Positions 19,511 through 27,050 of a stretch of DNA of 64,000 nt are shown here, in pieces. Under the pieces are notes generated by a model. It was not told where the DNA came from and ran no database searches. It was given only the letters and a program-made list of their open reading frames with translations. Origin of the DNA: Taibaiella lutea (GTDB taxonomy: Bacteria; Bacteroidota; Bacteroidia; Chitinophagales; Chitinophagaceae); the NCBI RefSeq assembly GCF_008629695.1, contig NZ_VWSH01000001.1, positions 1,267,990 through 1,331,989 of the forward strand, in the 5' to 3' direction. Made by a program: the position numbers and the translations under genes. The stretch's first letter is position 1. Every line of letters begins with the position of its first letter.

Positions 19511-21794
19511 TTTCGCATTACATCAAACTTTTAAAATAAAAAGACATACCCCTCTTTTTATTACCGGAATATTGACTTTATCCGGCTTTCTCCTTTCCGC
19601 CAAAACATCTGCGCAGGATGCAGGAAAGCATACGGTTAGCGGAAAAGTCTCTGATATTCAAACTAAAGAAACGTTACCCGGTGCGGCTGTCAGTACAATT
19701 CCTGCAGAAGCCGGGACATTCAGTGCTGCCGACGGGACATTTTCTCTGGAGCTTGAAACAGCCCGGCAATTAGTGGTTACTTATGTGGGTTATAAAAATG
19801 ACACTATTCCTCTGTCACAAGGGCCGGAACAGCTTTCCATAGAACTAAAACCTTTGAAGACGCTGAAAGAGGTAACCATTACAAGCCGCAGAAAGAGTAC
19901 GGAGATCGGTTTATTGGAGCCCGCAAAAATGGAGAAAATCGGTTCCAAGGAATTGATGAAAGCTGCATGTTGCAATCTCAGCGAGAGCTTTGAAACCACA
20001 CCTTCCGTAGACGTTGGCTTTACAGACGCAGTGAGTGGTTACAAACAAATCCAGATGCTCGGACTTGCGGGCAGCTATACTTCTTTCACAAGGGAAAACA
20101 TTCCTGACGTAAGAGGATTGGCGGCTATTACAGGCCTTACTTTTACGCCGGGCGCTTTTGTGGAAAGCATGCAATTGAGCAAAGGTACCGGCAGCGTAGT
20201 AAATGGTTATGAAGGCACTGCCGGACAAATCAATATTGAATGGCGCAAACCTTTTGAAGAAAAGGAGCCTGCTTTATTCCTGAATGGCTATCAAAGCGCT
20301 CAGGGGCGTTCTGAAATGAATGCTATATTAAGCCATAAGTTTAATGACGAATTGAGCAGTAACTTATTGCTGCATGCCAAGAGCAATTGGATGAAAGTAG
20401 ACCAGAATCATGATGGCTTCCTCGATAATCCTTTGGGTAATTCTTTTGTGGGTTCCAACCGTTGGTTCTGGTTCAGTCCGAAAGGCTGGGAAATTCAGGG
20501 TGGCGTAAAAGCTGTTTACCTTGACAATACAGGTGGACAAAAGTCCTTCGAAAAAGGTACGGAACAGATTGCAGGCAACCCCTGGGGCTATCAACAAAGC
20601 CTGACAAGAATGGAAGCCTGGGCCAAAATAGGGAAAATAAACCTTACCAAACCCTACCAAAGCATGGGATTGCAATTGTCGGGTGTATATCATGATCAGC
20701 AAAGCCAATATGGTATAAGGGAATATGACGGCAGACAGCAGAGTTTTTATGCCAATTATATTTACCAGAGCATCATCAATAATACCAATCATGTTATTAA
20801 AGGAGGTGTCAGTTTCTCTGCCGATGCTTATAAGGAAACATTTGTAGGCACTGCTTATAACCGTACCGAAATTGTGCCGGGCGCTTTTATGGAATATGCT
20901 TATAACTATCAGAAGAAATTCAATATGGTAGCAGGTTTGAGGGCAGATTACCACAATCTTTTCGGGGCATTTGTAACACCTCGTTTACATCTCAGGTATG
21001 CACTATCCGATAATAGTGCTTTGAGGGCATCTGCAGGCAGGGCGCAAAGAACAGCAAATATTTTTGCAGAGAATACAGGCTATCTGGCCAGCAGCCGCAA
21101 TTTCGTAGTATCGGGCACCGACCCCGAAACACCTTACGGACTGAAGCCCGAAGTGGCCTGGAATATGGGTTTGAACTATACAAAAAAGTTTATGCTCGAT
21201 TATCGTGACGGCGCTTTCAGTGTAGATTATTATTATACAAACTTCACCAATCAGGTAGTAGTAGATGTTGAAAAACCGGGTGAAGTTTCGTTCTACAATC
21301 TGAATGGTAAATCTTATGCTCATAGTTTTCAGGCACAATTAGATTATGAGGTAATCCATAAACTGGATGTAAGGCTGGCTTACCGTTTTTATGACGTAAA
21401 AAGCACTTATAACAATATCCTGAAAGAGAAACCATTGGTGGCTGCCCATCGTGCATTCATCAACCTGGGTTATGAAACAAACAGCAACTGGAAGTTTGAT
21501 TATACGTTCCAATGGACGGGCTCCAAGCGTTTACCGGAGCGTTATACGCATCATGAAATGATTGTAGCGGAAGGTAATTCTCCTTCCTTTATCCAGATGA
21601 ATGCACAGATAAGCAAAAGCTGGAAGGAAGGAAAAATTGAAGTTTATGCCGGTGGTGAAAACCTGACGGGTTATATGCAGCACGATATGATTTCAGGCGC
21701 TGAAAATCCTTTTGGCAAAAGCTTTGACGGCTCACTTATCTGGGGGCCTGGCATGGGGAGGAATTTCTATGTTGGGTTCAGGTATGGGTTGTAG
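19500..21794 (+). CDS. TonB-dependent receptor of a metal-handling module
   Basis: The protein has about 764 residues. The start at 19500 is used because a signal-like segment (LFITGILTLSGFLLSAKTSAQ) follows, and the ATG overlaps the HMA gene stop. Domains: carboxypeptidase-like regulatory region (~residues 45-130), plug (~140-280), then a 22-strand barrel ending FYVGFRYGL. The plug begins with AACCNLSESFETTPSVDVG, a cysteine pair found in receptors linked to copper genes. With the HMA and HYC_CC_PP proteins upstream it forms a probable metal uptake or export module. Which metal is not shown by the sequence. Confidence 0.88.
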   Translation: MKINFALHQTFKIKRHTPLFITGILTLSGFLLSAKTSAQDAGKHTVSGKVSDIQTKETLPGAAVSTIPAEAGTFSAADGTFSLELETARQLVVTYVGYKNDTIPLSQGPEQLSIELKPLKTLKEVTITSRRKSTEIGLLEPAKMEKIGSKELMKAACCNLSESFETTPSVDVGFTDAVSGYKQIQMLGLAGSYTSFTRENIPDVRGLAAITGLTFTPGAFVESMQLSKGTGSVVNGYEGTAGQINIEWRKPFEEKEPALFLNGYQSAQGRSEMNAILSHKFNDELSSNLLLHAKSNWMKVDQNHDGFLDNPLGNSFVGSNRWFWFSPKGWEIQGGVKAVYLDNTGGQKSFEKGTEQIAGNPWGYQQSLTRMEAWAKIGKINLTKPYQSMGLQLSGVYHDQQSQYGIREYDGRQQSFYANYIYQSIINNTNHVIKGGVSFSADAYKETFVGTAYNRTEIVPGAFMEYAYNYQKKFNMVAGLRADYHNLFGAFVTPRLHLRYALSDNSALRASAGRAQRTANIFAENTGYLASSRNFVVSGTDPETPYGLKPEVAWNMGLNYTKKFMLDYRDGAFSVDYYYTNFTNQVVVDVEKPGEVSFYNLNGKSYAHSFQAQLDYEVIHKLDVRLAYRFYDVKSTYNNILKEKPLVAAHRAFINLGYETNSNWKFDYTFQWTGSKRLPERYTHHEMIVAEGNSPSFIQMNAQISKSWKEGKIEVYAGGENLTGYMQHDMISGAENPFGKSFDGSLIWGPGMGRNFYVGFRYGL

Positions 21795-21821
21795 TATAAT
21801 TGCTGATAAATGATTGATTAA

Positions 21822-21865
21822 CAAGAGCTCTGAAGATTCATCATCTTCGGAGTCTTTGTTTTTAT
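21822..21865 (+). terminator. Terminator after the TonB receptor
   Basis: CTCTGAAGAT and ATCTTCGGAG pair (one G-T) across a short loop and are followed by TTTGTTTTT. Confidence 0.65.
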
Positions 21866-21937
21866 GAATAATAATGTGCTCCAAAACAACTTAGTTCCAA
21901 AAAAATCCGGTTAACAGGTCCCTGAAATAGGTCTTAA

Positions 21938-22025
21938 TACGTATAGGAACGTCCTTTAGTACGTCTCCATACCTCCTTTGGTACGTTCCGGACGTATCAG
22001 GAGTACGTTCAGGGACGTATAAAGA
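21938..22025. repeat. Intergenic 22-bp-period tandem repeat, four units
   Basis: Units begin with TACGT at 21938, 21960, 21982 and 22004, exactly 22 bases apart. Most units carry a second ACGT 9-11 bases later (21949, 21992, 22015). The rest of each unit has diverged. A still more degenerate unit may precede at 21916. Confidence 0.7.
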
Positions 22026-22303
22026 CCCATTTCAACAACGTCCAAAAGCCCTTTTTAGGCATAACTATGATGGTTCAAGTACACACATAATGAAAATATA
22101 TCATTTTAGATAAGAGAAATTAATTGATTTAAAAAATCGCTTAGGAACTACTAAAGAAGTAACATTATAGCAATAAGTACAAATTTATCGTTAACAGATA
22201 GAATTGGTGCCCTATCCTATTGTCTGCCGTCCTTGCAGGACTTGTAAATATATCATCCGAGCATGTATATAATTGCCAAAACAGCTCCTCCCCATAGCAA
22301 TCA

Positions 22304-22338
22304 AAAAGCGCCCTGCAAATTTTGCGGGGCGCTTTGTT
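22304..22338 (-). terminator. Rho-independent terminator after nusG
   Basis: A long stem AAAGCGCCC.GCAAA / TTTGC.GGGCGCTTT, with the T run on the minus strand right after the nusG stop. It ends the secE-nusG transcript. Confidence 0.85.
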
Positions 22339-22354
22339 TATAAATTCAGTCTGA

Positions 22355-22930
22355 TTAAGCAATCTTTTCTACCTGAGAATAGTTCAACTCTACCGGAGTA
22401 GCGCGGCCAAAGATTTTTACTACAATCTTCAGTTTCTTTTTCTCTTCGTTTACTTCTTCAATAGTACCGTTGAAATCGTTGAACGGACCGTCGATAATTT
22501 TAATAGTTTCACCAACGATGTAAGGTTCTGCATAGCCAATACCTGCTTCAGAAACTTCATCCAGCTTACCGAACATTTTGTTTACTTCACTTTTGCGCAA
22601 AGCAATCGGATGTTCCTTGCCTAAAAAGTGTATAACGTTGGTTACACTTTGAATGCCTTGAATCATAGTATCGTTCAATTTGCCATCCAAAGCCTCCATC
22701 ATGATATAACCGGGAAACAATGTTTTTTCGCGCAGCACTTTCTTGCCATTCACCACTTTGAATACCTTTTCTACCGGGCAAAGGATCTGAAGAATTACAT
22801 TTCCCCAACCATAAATCTTTACCTCTTTATCAAGGTGTTCTTTTACTTTTCTTTCTTTACCGCTTACTATACGAAGCACATACCATTTGGTATCCTGCTC
22901 GGTTGCTTGCGGCGTATTGATATCACTCAT
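22355..22930 (-). CDS. nusG: Transcription termination/antitermination protein NusG
   Basis: NusG binds RNA polymerase and couples it to ribosome or Rho. The NGN domain (KWYVLRIVSGKERKVKEHL) and the C-terminal KOW motif (IIDGPFNDFNGTIEEV) are both present. The start is set at 22930 (MSDINTPQATEQ); an upstream in-frame ATG would add eight atypical residues. The protein is about 191 residues. It lies 45 bp after secE but, unlike in most bacteria, is not followed by rplK. Confidence 0.97.
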   Translation of the reverse strand: MSDINTPQATEQDTKWYVLRIVSGKERKVKEHLDKEVKIYGWGNVILQILCPVEKVFKVVNGKKVLREKTLFPGYIMMEALDGKLNDTMIQGIQSVTNVIHFLGKEHPIALRKSEVNKMFGKLDEVSEAGIGYAEPYIVGETIKIIDGPFNDFNGTIEEVNEEKKKLKIVVKIFGRATPVELNYSQVEKIA

Positions 22931-22975
22931 TATTTGTATATTTCTGGTTTTCAAAAATTGAAATACCCTGGTTTA

Positions 22976-23173
22976 TTAGTTTGCAGCCATGCCGTAAACA
23001 AACTTCATAATTGCTTCAGATCCTGCATCCATACCGAAAATCATTGCGGTAACCAGAATCAACGCTACAATTACAATAGCAGTAGTTTGTTGAAGCTCAC
23101 TCCATGAAGGCCAGCTTACTTTGTGTATTAATTCGTCGTAAGACTCCTGAATGTATGTTCCGAAATTGCTCAT
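22976..23173 (-). CDS. secE: Preprotein translocase subunit SecE
   Basis: A 65-residue single-helix SecE of the short bacterial type: an amphipathic N-terminal helix with SYDELIHKVSWPSWSELQQ (the conserved KVxWP motif), then one transmembrane helix (residues ~30-48). It forms SecYEG with SecY and SecG. It is co-transcribed with tRNA-Trp upstream and nusG downstream. Confidence 0.97.
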   Translation of the reverse strand: MSNFGTYIQESYDELIHKVSWPSWSELQQTTAIVIVALILVTAMIFGMDAGSEAIMKFVYGMAAN

Positions 23174-23247
23174 AAAAAATATTGTAAATTAAAAATGCAA
23201 AAATCAAATTTAGAAAATAAAATCAATTTTTGCATTAAAAAAATTAG

Positions 23248-23318
23248 CACGGGCACTAGGATTCGAACCCAGATCAAAGGTTTTGGAGACCCGTATGCTA
23301 CCGTTGCACCATGCCCGT
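23248..23318 (-). tRNA. trnW: tRNA-Trp (anticodon CCA)
   Basis: The minus strand folds as a cloverleaf. Acceptor stem ACGGGCA/TGCCCGT; D stem; anticodon loop CTCCAAA with CCA; T arm with GGTTCGAATCC; discriminator G73 as expected for Trp. The first anticodon-stem pair is mismatched. The 3' CCA is not encoded (genome reads CTA). It is the first gene of the tRNA-Trp, secE, nusG unit. Confidence 0.95.
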
Positions 23319-23380
23319 GTGTATCAAAAAGAACTGCAAACAAAAAGCCAAAAGAATCCTTTTGACTTTCGAATGGAGTG

Positions 23381-23412
23381 CAAAGAAACGAAGCTTTTTT
23401 GTAATCAGCAAA
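23381..23412 (-). promoter_or_regulatory. Promoter of the tRNA-Trp, secE, nusG unit
   Basis: On the minus strand TTTG (23409-23412) is separated by 20 bases from TTTCTTTG (23381-23388), a one-mismatch -7 element followed by CACTCC. Confidence 0.6.
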
Positions 23413-23433
23413 TTTTTCAGGAAAAATTAGTCG

Positions 23434-23567
23434 GTGAAGAAGTCGTTAGTGATTAGCTCTTGGTGAATAAACGATTCCATACCGGCTATTTATTTTATCA
23501 CACTATCAAATTCCAATTATACCCATAAGGCGTTATGCCCCTTACTATCAACTAACGACTTCTTCAC
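23434..23567. repeat. AGTCGTTAGT-family inverted repeat with 100-base loop
   Basis: Perfect 17-bp arms at 23434-23450 and 23551-23567 face each other across 100 bases. The right-arm region (TTACTATC..CTAACGACT) also occurs in the repeat at 17945-18009. Confidence 0.75.
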
Positions 23568-23588
23568 ATCCTGTAAAAGATTTAACCC

Positions 23589-23596
23589 TATCTTTG
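23589..23596 (+). promoter_or_regulatory. Promoter -7 element of the LOG-family gene
   Basis: TATCTTTG followed by CCCC matches the consensus. No clear -33. The leader would be about 50 bases. Confidence 0.55.
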
Positions 23597-23652
23597 CCCC
23601 ATAGCTTTTTGCATTTTTTAATACGAAGGCTATATAAGAAAGGATAATTAAT

Positions 23653-24351
23653 ATGAAGGATCAAATTCAGCAAATACCGGTTCGTGATTGGACTGAAACA
23701 CAGGCGCATTCCAGTTGGCAGATATTTAAGATAATGGCGGAATTTGTGGATGGCTTTGAAAAACTGGCTAAAATCGGCCCCTGCATTTCCATATTTGGTT
23801 CAGCAAGAACACAACCGGGTCATAAGTATTACGACCTTACTGTCGAGATTGCCCAAAAGCTTTCCAAAGAAGGTTTTGGCATTATAAGCGGCGGCGGCCC
23901 CGGCATTATGGAAGCGGCTAATAAAGGCGCAAATATGGCGGGAGGTATTTCAGTAGGACTTAATATTGATCTTCCGTTTGAACAACATTACAACCCTTAT
24001 ATTGACCGGGACAAAAATCTCAATTTTGATTATTTCTTTGTCAGGAAGGTAATGTTTACCAAATATGCACAAGGCTTTGTTATGATGCCGGGTGGTTGGG
24101 GTACTATGGATGAATTTTTTGAGGTAGCTACCTTGGTTCAGACAAAAAAATTCACACAGACACCTTTAATTTGTATTGGCCGTGATTACTGGAAAGGCTT
24201 GTTTGACTGGATGCGTACCATTATGCTGGAAAGAGACAGCAATATCAGCCCGGGTGATCTGGATTTAATTAAAGTTTTTGATACGGCAGATGAGGTGGTA
24301 AATTATATTGGTGAGTTTTACACACACAATAAATTGAAACCGAATTTCTAA
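23653..24351 (+). CDS. LOG-family protein (TIGR00730), nucleotide 5'-monophosphate phosphoribohydrolase-like
   Basis: The 232-residue Rossmann-like protein carries the family signatures GGGPGIMEAANKGA (near residue 79) and PGGWGTMDEFFE (near residue 150), the active-site PGGxGTxxE. Homologues release cytokinin-like bases from nucleoside monophosphates or act as general AMP/GMP nucleosidases. The residues before position 40 are longer than in the plant enzymes. No partner gene gives the in vivo substrate. Confidence 0.88.
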   Translation: MKDQIQQIPVRDWTETQAHSSWQIFKIMAEFVDGFEKLAKIGPCISIFGSARTQPGHKYYDLTVEIAQKLSKEGFGIISGGGPGIMEAANKGANMAGGISVGLNIDLPFEQHYNPYIDRDKNLNFDYFFVRKVMFTKYAQGFVMMPGGWGTMDEFFEVATLVQTKKFTQTPLICIGRDYWKGLFDWMRTIMLERDSNISPGDLDLIKVFDTADEVVNYIGEFYTHNKLKPNF

Positions 24352-24484
24352 TTCCGGATTTTGCCCTTAATTTTTAGTAAAAAAAGAAACAATCGTTATC
24401 GATTGTAAAAGATTCATTTTACTTTTACTAAGTATTCATTTCGAAGCAAGGCATATTTTGTTTCTCAACGAAAATATATACCAT

Positions 24485-25132
24485 ATGCAACACACAATTA
24501 CTCCGGATCCTATCAACTACTACGCAGAACAATATACAACTCCCGAAAATCAGGTACAAGCTGCATTGAACAGGGAAACGCATGCTAATGTACGCGGTTC
24601 TCAAATGATATCAGGCCATTTGCAAGGCATGGTTCTGGAAATGCTGAGTTGTATGATAAGACCAAAGCAAATTCTGGAATTAGGCACTTATACAGGCTAT
24701 TCGGCTATCTCACTGGCAAAGGGCCTGCAGGATGGCGGCAAACTACACACTATTGATATTGACCCTTATTTACAGGAGATGCGCGACAACTATTGGCAGA
24801 TGTCGGGCATGAGTAATAAAATTGTACAGCATGTGGGAGAAGCATCTGCGATTATACCCAAAATTAAAGGTGACTTCGATTTGGTGTTCATTGATGCTGA
24901 TAAGAAAAATTACGGCCTTTATTTCGACATGGTTATCGACCGCATTCCTTCAGGTGCATTTATGATTGCAGATAATGTTTTGTTTCAGGGCGAGGTTATC
25001 TTACCACAGGAACAACAAAGCAATACTTCTTTGCATATGCACGATTTCAATAAAAAAATAGCAAACGACAATCGGGTGGAACAAGTAATAATGCCACTCA
25101 GAGATGGCCTGATGTTGATTCGAAAAAAATAA
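24485..25132 (+). CDS. O-methyltransferase family 3 (SAM-dependent)
   Basis: About 215 residues. The start at 24485 is favoured because residues from QHTITPDPINYYAEQYT match the conserved family start, while an upstream in-frame ATG adds only nine residues. SAM motif I is LELGTYTGYSAISLAKGL, and the metal/substrate loop is FIDADKKNYGLYFD. These are hallmarks of catechol/caffeoyl-CoA-type O-methyltransferases. In bacteria the substrate is usually a diphenol or unknown. A terminator follows at 25144-25175. Confidence 0.9.
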   Translation: MQHTITPDPINYYAEQYTTPENQVQAALNRETHANVRGSQMISGHLQGMVLEMLSCMIRPKQILELGTYTGYSAISLAKGLQDGGKLHTIDIDPYLQEMRDNYWQMSGMSNKIVQHVGEASAIIPKIKGDFDLVFIDADKKNYGLYFDMVIDRIPSGAFMIADNVLFQGEVILPQEQQSNTSLHMHDFNKKIANDNRVEQVIMPLRDGLMLIRKK

Positions 25133-25143
25133 AATTGCTGTTA

Positions 25144-25175
25144 CAGAAAGGGCTTCCCGCCCTTTTCTGATTATA
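25144..25175 (+). terminator. Terminator after the O-methyltransferase
   Basis: CAGAAAGGGC / GCCCTTTTCTG stem with a TTCCC loop. The T run lies in the stem's 3' arm and the tail is weak. Confidence 0.55.
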
Positions 25176-25299
25176 GTGACTTTCTAATCCGGATATACAG
25201 TGTAATTAAATCACGGGGTTTCAGGGAACAAACAATTGCATCGAAATTCAAAAAATCAATCTGCTAAAGAACATAAAGCACTCTTTAAACAAAAAATTC

Positions 25300-26970
25300 A
25301 TGATTCGTAAATTAATACTGCTGCTGACACTGACGGCAGGAACAATAACAGGTTTCTCACAACAATCTTATGATGACCAGGTGGCTGATTATATTGCAAA
25401 ATATAAAAGCATGGCCATTGAAGAACAAAAAAGGAGTGGTGTACCTGCTTCTATCACATTGGCTCAAGGCATTCTGGAAACTTCTGCCGGTCAAAGTGAA
25501 CTTTGTAATAACGCCAGCAACCACTTTGGTATTAAATGTAAAAATACCTGGACCGGTGAAACTTATTCTTATACCGATGATGCGAAGGATGAATGTTTCA
25601 GAAAATACGATTGCGCAAAAACTTCTTATGCCGATCATTCCGATTTCCTGAAGAGCAATAAGAGATACAGCAATCTGTTCAGTCTTTCTCCTACTGATTA
25701 TGCAGCCTGGGCTTACGGCCTGAAACGTTGCGGCTATGCCACCAATCCTCAATATGCACAGAAGCTGATTAAGTTTATAGAAGATTATAAACTGCAACAA
25801 TATACTTACGCTGCGCTTGATAATAGCGGAGAAGAAATATTATACGCAGCAGCGCAACCCAAAGCCATTTATAAAACCACCAATGTTTCGAACGTAACAC
25901 CGGGTGAAAATATTCCGCGCAATGATGCAAATTATACTTCATCCGGTACGCTGAACGAGCAACCTGAAATCTACGTTGAGAAAGCAAGACAACAACAGGA
26001 AGAAACAAATAGCGTGGCAAAAGATTATTACACTATCACAACAAAAAACGGGTTAAAAGGCTTCTATGCCCGCAAAGGTGATATTTTACTGGAGTTTGCC
26101 ATTAAAAACAAAGTGCGCTATGCCAAGCTATTAGAGTTCAACGACTTGCCTGACGCACCGTTGGAAGCTGATATGTTTATTTATTTATCCAAAAAACCTA
26201 AAACTTCAAATACATTTACACATACTGTGGTTGCAGGTGAAACAATGCTTCAGATAAGCCAGGATGAAGGCATTCAGCTGGGGGAATTATTGGCATTAAA
26301 TCATTTATCAAAAGGTCAGGAAGCTGTGCCGGGAAGTGTACTTAATCTTCAATCGCCGTCGGATAAAGTTCCTGAAATTTATGTAAATGCGCCTGCGAAC
26401 AATAACAATGCACCTACCCAACGTGTAGTTCAGTTATCTAATGATGCAGGATTTGTGCCGGCAGGAAAACCTGTAGAAATCAATGATTCGGACAATGAAA
26501 CAGTAACAGATTTGTCACAAGGCCGGACTGAAGCTCCGGTAAATATTGCCAACGAACAACCGGTTGAAGAAACAATAGTAGAAACCAGGCCTGCTAAACA
26601 ACAGCCACAAATCACGCCTAAAAACCAGACAGCTTTGGACAAGCTAAAAGCGCACATGGATAAGGTTGTGTATAACCAGACTGAATTTGAACCAAAATCC
26701 AGCGGTAATTATGATCGTAATGATTCAGATGAAGAGACAGTAACGCCGAGTACTACTAAAAATGAAACTGTAAAAACTACTGCTAAGCAAAACAAAACAA
26801 AAATAACGCCAAAAGCTGCCGCAAAACCTAAAGTACATACGGTGAAAAAAGGTGAAACATTATTCGCCATTGCAGACAAATATGGCATGACAGTTAAGGA
26901 ACTACAGAAACTCAACAAATTGAAGTCGAACAATATTCAACCCGGCACAAAATTGAAAGTGGTAAAATAA
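25300..26970 (+). CDS. Secreted N-acetylglucosaminidase with LysM domains
   Basis: This 556-residue peptidoglycan hydrolase begins with a signal peptide (LILLLTLTAGTITGFSQQ). Residues ~28-160 are a glucosaminidase (GH73-like) domain with the catalytic-glutamate phrase LAQGILETSAGQSEL and NNHFGIKC. A LysM-like segment follows (~240-295), a clear LysM near residues 305-350 (HTVVAGETMLQISQDEG), a proline/threonine-rich linker, and a C-terminal LysM (HTVKKGETLFAIADKYGMT). It probably remodels cell wall during growth or division. A strong palindromic terminator follows. Confidence 0.93.
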   Translation: MIRKLILLLTLTAGTITGFSQQSYDDQVADYIAKYKSMAIEEQKRSGVPASITLAQGILETSAGQSELCNNASNHFGIKCKNTWTGETYSYTDDAKDECFRKYDCAKTSYADHSDFLKSNKRYSNLFSLSPTDYAAWAYGLKRCGYATNPQYAQKLIKFIEDYKLQQYTYAALDNSGEEILYAAAQPKAIYKTTNVSNVTPGENIPRNDANYTSSGTLNEQPEIYVEKARQQQEETNSVAKDYYTITTKNGLKGFYARKGDILLEFAIKNKVRYAKLLEFNDLPDAPLEADMFIYLSKKPKTSNTFTHTVVAGETMLQISQDEGIQLGELLALNHLSKGQEAVPGSVLNLQSPSDKVPEIYVNAPANNNNAPTQRVVQLSNDAGFVPAGKPVEINDSDNETVTDLSQGRTEAPVNIANEQPVEETIVETRPAKQQPQITPKNQTALDKLKAHMDKVVYNQTEFEPKSSGNYDRNDSDEETVTPSTTKNETVKTTAKQNKTKITPKAAAKPKVHTVKKGETLFAIADKYGMTVKELQKLNKLKSNNIQPGTKLKVVK

Positions 26971-26988
26971 TTGAACTATCAATAAAGC

Positions 26989-27036
26989 AAAAAGGAAAGC
27001 GGTTATGCCTGATCAGGCATAACCGCTTTCCTTTTT
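26989..27036. terminator. Bidirectional terminator, long perfect palindrome
   Basis: A 24-bp-arm palindrome centred on TGATCA, with A run before and T run after, between convergent genes. It ends both the glucosaminidase and the CHU_C protein transcripts. Confidence 0.9.
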
Positions 27037-27050
27037 ATAAAATAATTTTA

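Larger units (their letters stand above)
21795..22354. other. 560-bp intergenic region: terminators, 22-bp-period array, no gene
   Basis: Between the TonB receptor and nusG there is an imperfect terminator hairpin at 21822-21865, a short 22-bp-period repeat at 21938-22025 with a degenerate unit before it, A/T-rich sequence to about 22300, and the nusG terminator at 22304-22338. All frames are broken by stops. Confidence 0.7.
23319..23652. other. 334-bp intergenic region: divergent promoters and a long inverted repeat
   Basis: It holds the tRNA-Trp promoter (23381-23412, minus), the AGTCGTTAGT-family inverted repeat (23434-23567), and a plus-strand -7 element (23589-23596) for the LOG gene. 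No coding frame is seen. Confidence 0.7.
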
